Source of the DNA: CAYPGJ01 sp050174775
Lineage (GTDB): Bacteria > Planctomycetota > Phycisphaerae > Phycisphaerales > UBA1924
NCBI GenBank assembly: GCA_050174775.1
Contig: JBFXJP010000004.1
Location: 259,878 to 323,877 of the forward strand
Reading direction: 5' to 3'
Length of the DNA: 64,000 nucleotides
Shown here: piece by piece, positions 57,145-64,000 of the stretch
Layout of the letters: the number at the start of each line of letters is the position of its first letter
Position numbering within the stretch: the first letter of the stretch is position 1
Translations under genes and position numbers: made by a program
Notes under the pieces: model-generated
Database searches by the model: none
Seen by the model: only the letters and a program-made list of their open reading frames with translations
What the model was told of the DNA's origin: nothing

Positions 57145-57792
57145 TCAATCTCTCCGTTTCTCTGCACGATCGCTCGTGGACGCTGTGTGAACAGAGGTCT
57201 GGCCGGCAGCGCTCGCGTCGTCACCCGTGGACGAGGCATTGGCGTTGAGCATCGGCTCCAGCACTCGACGAATGTGATCCATCAGTTCCTTGTCGACGGT
57301 CGTCAGCCCGAGCACGCGGTAGAGCCACAGCCCGTCCATCGCGGCGACAACGGTCTCCCCGACCCCGGGCGGAAGCCCGTCGCGCACGAGCCGCTCGCGC
57401 AGCTCCGAATACACCTCCCGCATCGGTCGGATCAGCGCCGGGTTCTGCGCGAGCGCGGCGAACACCGCGCACGAGCTCCGCTGGCACTGCTCCGTCCACG
57501 ACTCGGGGTCCTCCAGATGGCTCAGCAGCGCGCGGGCCATCCGACCCGGCCCCGCGCTCACGCTCTCGTACGCCTCGGTCGAGCACGCGCGCCAGTGCTC
57601 CGCACACCGCACGACCATCGCCTCGATCAGCTTGTCCTTATTGGGGAAGTGATAGAGCAACCCCCCCTTGCTGAGCCCCGTCTCCGCGGCAACCGCCTCA
57701 AGCGTGAGGTTGGCGATCCCCTGGCGCACCACCACCACCTCGGCGGCGTCGAGCACCCGATCCCTCACGTTGGTCATGGCTTCTGGCGTCAT
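57145..57792 (-). CDS. TetR-family repressor of the efflux operon
   Basis: 215 residues from the ATG at 57792; an ATG at 57777 is possible and 57828 is less likely because it lies in the operator. N-terminal HTH: RDRVLDAAEVVVVRQG, LTLEAVAAETGLSKGGLLYH, FPNKDKLIEAMV. The C-terminal ligand domain is ordinary TetR. As the first gene of tetR-MFP-RND-OMF with a palindromic operator over its own promoter, it should repress the whole operon, with release by pump substrates (inference). Confidence 0.93.
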   Translation of the reverse strand: MTPEAMTNVRDRVLDAAEVVVVRQGIANLTLEAVAAETGLSKGGLLYHFPNKDKLIEAMVVRCAEHWRACSTEAYESVSAGPGRMARALLSHLEDPESWTEQCQRSSCAVFAALAQNPALIRPMREVYSELRERLVRDGLPPGVGETVVAAMDGLWLYRVLGLTTVDKELMDHIRRVLEPMLNANASSTGDDASAAGQTSVHTASTSDRAEKRRD

Positions 57793-57812
57793 GAAGGGCA
57801 ACTGTACCGGCT

Positions 57813-57841
57813 GGACGGTTGGAGTCAACCGTCCGGACGGT
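57813..57841. promoter_or_regulatory. TetR operator: overlapping palindromes
   Basis: GGACGGTTG-GAGT-CAACCGTCC (57813-57834) is a perfect 9-bp inverted repeat, overlapping ACCGTCCGGACGGT (57828-57841), a perfect 14-bp palindrome. Three half-sites therefore stand in alternating orientation, enough for two cooperative dimers. The second palindrome covers part of the -10 box. Confidence 0.85.
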
Positions 57842-57866
57842 ATAGTTTATATTCGGATTATGTCAG
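57839..57866 (-). promoter_or_regulatory. Promoter of the tetR-efflux operon
   Basis: On the minus strand CTGACA (57866-57861), 16 nt, TATACC (57844-57839). The start would be near 57832, inside the operator, about 40 nt before the tetR ATG. The -10 box overlaps the operator's second palindrome. Confidence 0.6.
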
Positions 57867-58031
57867 GGTGACGGCGTCCCGTCTAACCGTGAGGGATGGC
57901 CACTCATTGTGTGACCGCGCACTTCCGTTTCACCGCATCACGCGCCCAAGACCCCCAGTCTCTGGATCCCAGAAGCCCAGTGGTAGACTGCGCCCTGCCG
58001 CCCCCCAGAACGTCGGCGCGATGGAGGAGTC

Positions 58032-58445
58032 ATGAGCAACGTCGGCCCCGGAGTGCGTCCCCATCTCACCGTCAACGGCGCGGACGCCGCGATCGACTTC
58101 TATGTCAAGGCGCTCGGGGCCAAGGAGATCCACGAGCGGGTGCGCGCCGACGATGGCAAGCGCCTGCTCCACGGCGAGATGCTCATCCACGGCACCGTGG
58201 TCTACATCTGCGACGACTTCCCCGAGTTCTGCGGCGGCAAGAGCCGCGATCCCAAGAAGCTCGGCGGCACGCCCATCCGGCTCCACCAGTGCGTGCCGAA
58301 CTGCGACGAAGCGGTGAACCGCGCCGCCGCGGCCGGCGCCACCGTGGTCGGCCCCCCGAGCGACATGTTCTGGGGAGACCGCTACGGCGTGATCGAGGAC
58401 CCGTTCGGCTACGAGTGGTCGTTCTCGCACCCCCTCGCCAAGTGA
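58032..58445 (+). CDS. VOC-superfamily protein (PhnB-like glyoxalase fold)
   Basis: 137 residues, GGAGG 6 nt before the ATG. PHLTVNGADAAIDFYVKALG is the classic opening of PhnB/YdcE-type VOC proteins, then AKEIHERVRADDGKRLLHGEM and GVIEDPFGYEWSFS at the end. Cytoplasmic. Metal ligands typical of glyoxalases are only partly visible (His in RLHQ, Glu in GEM and YEW), so the reaction is unknown. It stands alone, divergent from the tetR operon. Confidence 0.85.
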   Translation: MSNVGPGVRPHLTVNGADAAIDFYVKALGAKEIHERVRADDGKRLLHGEMLIHGTVVYICDDFPEFCGGKSRDPKKLGGTPIRLHQCVPNCDEAVNRAAAAGATVVGPPSDMFWGDRYGVIEDPFGYEWSFSHPLAK

Positions 58446-58500
58446 CACCCAGCGCGCCACCGTCGGAACACCCCCACACTCCGGAGCGTCAGACGCAGCG

Positions 58501-59883
58501 ATGAACGCGCCCGCGCCATCGGAACAGCGCCGGCACGCGCGAGCCGTGCTCGTCGCGCTCGCGTTCGTCTGTGCCCTCGCGCTCCCGGGCTGCGAGACCG
58601 CGTTCGACCGGCACCGCAACGTGCTCGCGGACTATCGGGCACAGGGCAGGTTCGAGGAAGCCGCGGCCACGCTCGACGATCCGAAGACCCTCCGCCTGTA
58701 CGGGGACAAGGACAGATTGCTGTGGCTGCTCGACCGGGGCACGGCCGCGCTGGCCGTGGGGGACGCCGACGGCGCACTGCGCCGCTGGGAAGAGGCCGAG
58801 CGCCGCATGGAGGACCGGCGCAAGGAGAACGCCGGCGACGTCGCGGCCGCGCTGCTCCTCAACGACTCGGCCCGGAACTATCTGGGCGAGCCCTACGAGG
58901 ACATGTATCTCAACGTCTTCAAGATGCTCGCGCAGCTGGAGGCCGGGCGCATCGAGAACGGCGCGATGGTCGAGGCGCGCCGCGTGGCGATCAAGGCGGA
59001 CGTGCTGCGCGAGGAGTACCTCAAGATGCGCCCCGTGGCGGAGAAGGCCGCGGGCGTGAGCGCGGGCGAAGCGACCGACGGCGCTTCGGGCTTTGCGCTC
59101 GACACGAAGGGCGAGTTCGTCGAGTCGCCCCTGGGGGTGTACCTGACCGCTGCGGTCTTCCGCGCCGCCGGGGAGGAAGAGCTGCGCAAGGTCGCCGCGC
59201 GCCGGCTCAAGCAGGTCATCGAGGCGCAGGGCAATGTCGTAGGTGATGTGGACCCGCGCGTGGTGGGGGACGCCGAGCAGCAGACGCGCCCGACGACAAG
59301 CGAGATGGACGTGCTGATCGTGGCGTTTGCGGGGCGCGGGCCGCGGAAAGTGCCCGTGCGCATCCCGCCCCTGGTGATCGCGGGCGTGCCCGTGTATACC
59401 GAGCTGCCCGTGCTCCGCTGGGAGGAGAGCGTGGCGCGGAGCGCGCGGGCCGTGGTGGACGTGCGTGGACGGCGCGAGATCGTCGAGCTGGGGCTGGTCG
59501 AGGAGATGGGGCGTGTCGCGGCGGAAAACCACCGCAGACAGCTCCCGCTGATCTACCTGCGGACGATCGTGCGCGCGGGCGCGAAGAGCGCGGCCCTCGC
59601 GGTCGGCAGCCACGCCGCGGGACGAAGCGGGGGCAACGGCGCGCAGCTCGGCGTCGCGCTCGCCGGTCTTGCGATCCTGCTCGCAACCGAGAAGGCCGAC
59701 CTGCGCTGCTGGGAGCTGCTCCCCGGGCGGGCCTTTGTCGGCATGACGCGCGTCCCGGTCGGTGAGGCCTCGGTGCGCGTAGAGTGGGAGTCGGCGGGAG
59801 GGCGTGTGGTGTACGGGGAGGAGGTTCGGACGCGGGCCGGGGAACACGGGCTCGCCACGGTCGTCGGATGGTTCTGGGATTGA
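58501..59883 (+). CDS. COG3014-type lipoprotein
   Basis: 460 residues. Lipoprotein signal ALAFVCALALPGC (Cys near 31), then ETAFDRHRNVLADYRAQGRF. The N-terminal half looks like TPR-type helices (LLWLLDRGTAALAVGDADGALRRW). LGEPYEDMYLNVFKMLAQLE is characteristic of the COG3014 family. The C-terminal half has YLRTIVRAGAKSAALAVGS and ends VVGWFWD. Its neighbour is an LpoB homologue, the usual partner of this family. Function unknown, probably cell envelope. Confidence 0.72.
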   Translation: MNAPAPSEQRRHARAVLVALAFVCALALPGCETAFDRHRNVLADYRAQGRFEEAAATLDDPKTLRLYGDKDRLLWLLDRGTAALAVGDADGALRRWEEAERRMEDRRKENAGDVAAALLLNDSARNYLGEPYEDMYLNVFKMLAQLEAGRIENGAMVEARRVAIKADVLREEYLKMRPVAEKAAGVSAGEATDGASGFALDTKGEFVESPLGVYLTAAVFRAAGEEELRKVAARRLKQVIEAQGNVVGDVDPRVVGDAEQQTRPTTSEMDVLIVAFAGRGPRKVPVRIPPLVIAGVPVYTELPVLRWEESVARSARAVVDVRGRREIVELGLVEEMGRVAAENHRRQLPLIYLRTIVRAGAKSAALAVGSHAAGRSGGNGAQLGVALAGLAILLATEKADLRCWELLPGRAFVGMTRVPVGEASVRVEWESAGGRVVYGEEVRTRAGEHGLATVVGWFWD

Positions 59884-59917
59884 GAAACGCATCGGCGTGA
59901 ACACGGAAGGAAACGGC

Positions 59918-60541
59918 ATGGGTCAGGTCGGAACTCGGAGCGTGTGGTTGATGGTCGGGGCCGCAGCGATCGTGGGCGCGGCGTCCTGGGGCTGCACGCC
60001 CACGCGCGAGGTGCACCGGGGCGACCCGCGCGACGCGGTCGATCTCTCGTACCGCTTCAGCGATGACGATGCGCGTGAGGTGGCCGAGACAATGATCGAC
60101 GACGCGCTCCGTGCGGGCTGGATCGAGGGCTGGCGCGACGAGCATTCCGGGAAGCGGCCCGTGGTGATCGTGGGCACGGTCCGCAACGACACGAGCGAGT
60201 ACATCGACAGCCTGCTCTTCACCAAGCAGTTCGAGCGGGCGCTGGTCAACAGCGGACGCGTGCGTGTGGTGGCGATGCGGACGGAGCGCGGGGAGGTCCG
60301 CGACGAGCGGGCCGAGATCGCCGAGTGGAGCCGCCCCGAGACGGTCAAGAAGATGGCGTACGAGCTCGGCGCCGACCTGATGCTCATCGGGCGGATCGGC
60401 GAGAACGTGCAGATCAGCCGGGGCGGGAACGTCCGCGTGCAGTACTACCAGGTGAACCTGGAGATGGTTGACATCGAGAGCAACGAGAAGGTGTGGATCG
60501 GGGAGCGGCAGATCGAGAAGCGCCAGATCGACCGCAACTGA
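59918..60541 (+). CDS. LpoB-family lipoprotein (penicillin-binding-protein activator-like)
   Basis: 207 residues from the ATG at 59918, with GGAAGG upstream. Signal VGAAAIVGAASWGC, Cys near 26. LpoB-like domain: VVIVGTVRNDTSEYIDSLLF, ALVNSGRVRVVAMRTER, AYELGADLMLIGRIGENVQ, YYQVNLEMVDIESNEKVWIG. In enterobacteria LpoB activates PBP1b. Whether a planctomycete-like cell has that partner is open. It lies 34 nt after the COG3014 gene, so one operon. It is convergent with the peptidase, with 9 nt between stops. Confidence 0.82.
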   Translation: MGQVGTRSVWLMVGAAAIVGAASWGCTPTREVHRGDPRDAVDLSYRFSDDDAREVAETMIDDALRAGWIEGWRDEHSGKRPVVIVGTVRNDTSEYIDSLLFTKQFERALVNSGRVRVVAMRTERGEVRDERAEIAEWSRPETVKKMAYELGADLMLIGRIGENVQISRGGNVRVQYYQVNLEMVDIESNEKVWIGERQIEKRQIDRN

Positions 60542-60550
60542 GCGATGTGA

Positions 60551-63500
60551 TCACGGGATGATGGGCTCCTGAGCGCCGAGCCCGGGCCCGTAGACGACCG
60601 CGTTGGTGAAGATGCGCGCCGTGCCGAGCGTGGCCGCGCGGAAGAGCGGGTCGCTCGCGAAGAGGATGATCTGGCCGTTGCCGACGCGCTCGCGAGTGAC
60701 GTATGCGGTATTGGCGATGCGCTGCGACGCCTCGGGCCAGAGCAGCCCGGCCAGGCGCAAACGCAGCTGCTGGCCGGCGGGAAGCATGGCCCACCCGGCG
60801 CGGGCGCGCTTGGGCGCGTCGGACTTCTCCCCGTCCTTGCTTTCCCCGTCCTTCTTCGACGCATCGTCCTTCGAGTCCTTGGGCGCGTCCGGCGCGGGCT
60901 CGTACACCCCGAAACGGATCGCGGCCTGCACGGGCGGCTTGGCCATCAGCACCGCGTCCCCCGTGTGCAGCACGGGCATCTCGTCCGGGCAGCCGATGGT
61001 CAGCCAGTGCCGATCGTCCGTCCGCGCCGCGAGCACGACCCCGGAGGGCATGAACGCCTCGCTCCAGTCATCGCGCCGCTTGCGCTCCTCCTTCGAGGGC
61101 CGGTCCGGCGCGTCGTTCCACGGGTACGTGACAGAATCGCCGACGTGCTCCGCGAACGGATCGCCCAGCTCGACTTCCATGCGTCTACCGACAAACTCGC
61201 GCAGCACGGCCTGCTCGTATTCGTCGAGATCATCGAGCGCGTTGTCGATCGTCCGTGCGCCCGAAAGCCCGGCATTTTCCGCTGTGGATGTGATCGACCG
61301 CGCCGACGATCCGATCGCGATCAGCGTTCCGCCGGCCTGAATCCACGTTTTCAGCGCATCGGTCGCGGTGTGAAGTTCTCCGCCCCACAGTGAAGGAACG
61401 ATGATGACGTTGTAGCGACGAAGATCGGCGTACGAAGTGTTGGTGATGTCGATGAGTGAAGCGCGGAGGCCGAGGCGTTGGTCGATCCATAACCAGGCTT
61501 CGCCCATGGAGTTAGGGCTGACGCGGCCGCGGGAGAGGATGGCGATTCGGGGGCGTGTGAGGAGGGGGAAGTGCTCGGAGCCCAGGTCGGGGGGTTCGGC
61601 GCCTGGGGCGAAGCCGGTGGGGACGGGCTCGGGCGTAAGTCCAAGCGCGGCACAGACTTCGGCGACGGCGGCGTCGAGGGAGTCGGCCATGGAGGGGTTG
61701 TCGGAACGCAAAATCCAAAGTTTTGGCGGGGAGAGCCTTTCGCCGTCTCTTGTGCGCTGTTTCGTGGTGATACGCACCCTGATATCGACCTCCATCATGC
61801 GCGCGGCGGCGGCCACGGAGGCGTCGGAGGCCGCGGAGATGGACCACCCGATGGGGCTTGTTTCGTGCGCACGAGCGGCGTGGGTGGGGGTGAGGTGCGC
61901 GAGCGCGTCGCGCGCGGGCGCGAGGGTGTAGGAACCGTCGAGTGGCGCGGCGTCGGTCTCGATGGCGTCGAGCGCGAAGAGGTGGGGGATGGACCAGGCC
62001 GTGATGTCGTAGAGGCGCGAGGCGCCGTCACGGAGGATCTCGCGGCGTTCTTCCTTGAGGTAGTCGTCGGACATGCGCGGGTCGCGCTGCATGAGCGCGG
62101 CGACGAGATAGGCCGCGGGCTGGCGCGCGGGGACGACGATGGCGCCGGCGGGGACTGGTTCGGCGTCGCCGGGGACGGCGCGGCCGAAGGAGTCGACGGC
62201 GTTCTTGAGTCGCGCGGGCTTGGTGGTGAGGCCAAGCTCGATGCCCTCGTGGTGGGCCCAGTCGATGAAGCGGGCGAGTCGGTCGGTGTTGCGCTTCGCG
62301 GGATCGGCGTCGAGGGGGATGATCCATGCGCGGGTCGCGAGCGGGCCATCGTCAGAGAGGGCGGCGCGGCGCTCTGCCGCGTATTCCTTGAGGATGTCGG
62401 CGCGATTGTCGGAGAGAGTGCGGAGGTCTGCGAGTGACGCGGCGGCCTGCTTGTGCACGGCTTCGCGGTAGGGCGCGAGGGCGCCGGATTGGAGGCGCAC
62501 GGCGTCTTCGGCGTAGCGGGCCTGCTCGTAGAGGATGGGGATGGCGCCGCTGAAGGCGGCCCAGGCGTCGGAGTAGCCGGGGTACCAGCCTTCGTTCCAT
62601 TCGCCGGTGTAGTAGCGCCAGCCGTGGGCGTCGAAGGCCTTGGCTTTGTTGGCGGCGAAGAGCTCAAGCCGGTCCTTGATGCGCTTGGTGTGGAAGGGGT
62701 TGGTGGGCTCGCGCGGGGGGGAGAAGAGGAAGGTGTCCTGGGACCACATCTCGTGTGCGTCGACGAAGAGTTGGGGGCGCCAGCGCTTCACGGCTTCGAG
62801 TCGGCCCTTGGTCTCGGGCTGGGTTGCGAAGATCCAGTCGCGGTTGAGGTCGAAGCCGTAGTGGTTGGTGCGCCCTGCGGGCCAGTAGCCAGCGTGGAGG
62901 AGGGATTGATCGTCGAGGTTGGGATTGGCGGCGCGGTGCTCGCTGAGCATCTTGAGGAAGCGGTCGCGCCCGTCGGGGTTCATCATCGGGTCGATGACGA
63001 CGACGAGGTTCTTGAGGAGCTCGGTGGTTTCGGGATCGGTGGAGGCGACGAGGTGGTGCGCGAGGGCGACGGCTGCGTCGGCGCCGGAGGTTTCATCGCC
63101 GTGGATGGAGTAGGCCATCCAGGCCACTGCCGGGATGTTCTTCTCGATGCGGTCTGCGTCGGAACGGGAGGTCTTGCGCTGGTCGTAGAGGCGTTGGATG
63201 TCTTTCTGGATGTCGTCGAGGCGCGCGAGGTTTTCGGGTGAGGTGATGATGAGGTGGAGAAGCGTGCGACCTTCCCAGGTCTGGCCGTGTGTGAGGAGCT
63301 TGGCGCGCGGCGTGTTGTTCGCGCCTTTGCCGTCGAGGGACTTGAAGACGCGTTCGATCTCGGCGTGTGAGGCGGCGCGGTTGCCGGGCTCGTAGCCGAG
63401 GACAGAGGCGGGTGTGGGGATGGCGGGGTCGTAGGTGGCGGGCTGGCCGTCGGCGCGGGTGAAGAGGGGCTTGGTGTAGGTGAGGCCGTGGGTAGTGGAG

Positions 63501-63589
63501 GGCTTGAGTGCGGCGTGGTTGGCGGGGCCGGGCTGGGCGTGGGTCAGGGTCGTGAGCGCGGCGAGCGCGAGCAGGGCGAGATGACGCAT
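60551..63589 (-). CDS. Secreted M14-family zinc carboxypeptidase, large
   Basis: 1012 residues from the ATG at 63589, AAGGAG upstream. Signal MRHLALLALAALTTLTHAQP. Zn ligands in AYSIHGDETSGADAAVALAH near 160 (HxxE) and LFVDAHEMWSQDTFLF near 275 (His); NPDGRDRF and NHYGFDLNRDW are typical M14 segments. Residues about 620-820 resemble a class I glutaminase-like fold (RYNVIIVPSLWGGEL, IQAGGTLIAIGSSAR). An acidic/Lys-rich insert (about 915-940: DAPKDSKDDASKKDGESKDG) follows. It is probably periplasmic or secreted and digests peptides. This is a longer, multidomain version of the M14 family. Confidence 0.88.
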   Translation of the reverse strand: MRHLALLALAALTTLTHAQPGPANHAALKPSTTHGLTYTKPLFTRADGQPATYDPAIPTPASVLGYEPGNRAASHAEIERVFKSLDGKGANNTPRAKLLTHGQTWEGRTLLHLIITSPENLARLDDIQKDIQRLYDQRKTSRSDADRIEKNIPAVAWMAYSIHGDETSGADAAVALAHHLVASTDPETTELLKNLVVVIDPMMNPDGRDRFLKMLSEHRAANPNLDDQSLLHAGYWPAGRTNHYGFDLNRDWIFATQPETKGRLEAVKRWRPQLFVDAHEMWSQDTFLFSPPREPTNPFHTKRIKDRLELFAANKAKAFDAHGWRYYTGEWNEGWYPGYSDAWAAFSGAIPILYEQARYAEDAVRLQSGALAPYREAVHKQAAASLADLRTLSDNRADILKEYAAERRAALSDDGPLATRAWIIPLDADPAKRNTDRLARFIDWAHHEGIELGLTTKPARLKNAVDSFGRAVPGDAEPVPAGAIVVPARQPAAYLVAALMQRDPRMSDDYLKEERREILRDGASRLYDITAWSIPHLFALDAIETDAAPLDGSYTLAPARDALAHLTPTHAARAHETSPIGWSISAASDASVAAAARMMEVDIRVRITTKQRTRDGERLSPPKLWILRSDNPSMADSLDAAVAEVCAALGLTPEPVPTGFAPGAEPPDLGSEHFPLLTRPRIAILSRGRVSPNSMGEAWLWIDQRLGLRASLIDITNTSYADLRRYNVIIVPSLWGGELHTATDALKTWIQAGGTLIAIGSSARSITSTAENAGLSGARTIDNALDDLDEYEQAVLREFVGRRMEVELGDPFAEHVGDSVTYPWNDAPDRPSKEERKRRDDWSEAFMPSGVVLAARTDDRHWLTIGCPDEMPVLHTGDAVLMAKPPVQAAIRFGVYEPAPDAPKDSKDDASKKDGESKDGEKSDAPKRARAGWAMLPAGQQLRLRLAGLLWPEASQRIANTAYVTRERVGNGQIILFASDPLFRAATLGTARIFTNAVVYGPGLGAQEPIIP

Positions 63590-63737
63590 CGTGTTCTCCT
63601 TGCGGAGGGGGAGTGTGACGTGAGCGGGCGGGAGGAGCAAACCACCCCCGGAAGTTCGCTTGGCTTCTCCTGACGCTCCGCGGGCTCGGGTTCACAGCGG
63701 TGACGGACGTGACACGCGGGCTGTAGAGTCTGCGCCC

Positions 63738-64000
63738 ATGCGAGTTGAACGACGGATTGCGGGTCGGGTTGTGGCGCTGGAGACGACGTTGTTGGCGCAC
63801 GGCGTGCCGAGCGATCGCGCGGAGGGGTTGTGGCGGGAGATGAGCCGCGCGGTGGAGGAGGGGAGCGGTGGCGCGGCGCGCGGCGCGGTGGTGGGTGTGG
63901 TGGGGGGGAAGCCGGTTGTCGGGATGAGCGGTGAAGAGGTGATGGGGATGATCCGCGGGGGGAGGGGCGTGGCGAAGCTGAACACGGCGAACCTAGGGCT
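63738..64000 (+). CDS. psuG: Pseudouridine-5'-phosphate glycosidase, N-terminal fragment (runs off the window)
   Basis: The ATG at 63738 opens a frame with no stop before the window end, at least 87 codons: RIAGRVVALETTLLAHGVPS, then GVVGGKPVVGMSGEEVMGMI and VAKLNTANLG. VALExTxxAHGxP is the hallmark of the PsuG/indigoidine synthase A family, which splits pseudouridine 5'-phosphate to uracil and ribose 5-phosphate in the cytoplasm. The catalytic Lys region would lie just outside. The 148 nt upstream are shared with the divergent peptidase. Confidence 0.82.
   Translation, partial: MRVERRIAGRVVALETTLLAHGVPSDRAEGLWREMSRAVEEGSGGAARGAVVGVVGGKPVVGMSGEEVMGMIRGGRGVAKLNTANLG

Overview
Organism: the DNA is very GC-rich, with strongly G/C-biased third codon positions. 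The gene set points to a planctomycete-like bacterium, perhaps class Phycisphaerae. The pointers are tandem divergent ClpP paralogues, a Hanks-type kinase coupled to a phosphatase, a PEP-CTERM-like tail, IS200-like/REP repeats, many small lipoproteins and a clade II nos cluster. This is inference from gene content; there is no rRNA in the window.

Layout. 1-19.6 kb is mostly core genome: a partial Nudix hydrolase, glyA with a structured leader, a kinase/phosphatase pair, a PGRP-type amidase, lipoproteins, clpP2-clpP1, a phosphoesterase, a SUMF1-like PEP-CTERM protein, a RAYT transposase in an array of its own palindromes, yidC, mnmE, a frameshifted membrane gene, a histidine kinase with a REC-XRE regulator, truB and tRNA-Ser(GGA). 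19.7-45.5 kb is a run of three all-minus-strand cassettes, one after another downstream of the tRNA. A: a heavy-metal RND efflux system with a His-rich exported protein (19.8-27.2 kb). B: a complete kdp high-affinity K+ uptake operon with its KdpDE sensor pair, plus an outer-membrane barrel protein (27.6-36.6 kb). C: a compact clade II nitrous-oxide reductase cluster, cytochrome c-nosZ-nosB-nosD-nosF-nosY-nosL-rrf2 (37.2-45.3 kb). At each cassette boundary I find a decaying copy of the tRNA-Ser 3' end and/or the terminator that follows it (27470, 37055, 45460). I read this as a tandem array of genomic islands built up at one tRNA gene. This is the main discovery of the window.

45.5-64 kb: a broken gene (no start codon, and a 15-G tract that shifts the frame), a membrane-anchored class 3 lipase, a secreted PHP/DUF3604 protein, an autoregulated tetR-MFP-RND-OMF multidrug efflux operon with a clear overlapping operator, a VOC protein, a COG3014-LpoB lipoprotein pair, a large secreted M14 peptidase and the start of psuG.

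How it works together: the accessory block supplies metal export, K+ scavenging and N2O respiration as separate, self-contained transcription units. The flanks carry housekeeping, envelope and regulatory functions. Most operon junctions overlap as ATGA or GTGA, so translational coupling is common.
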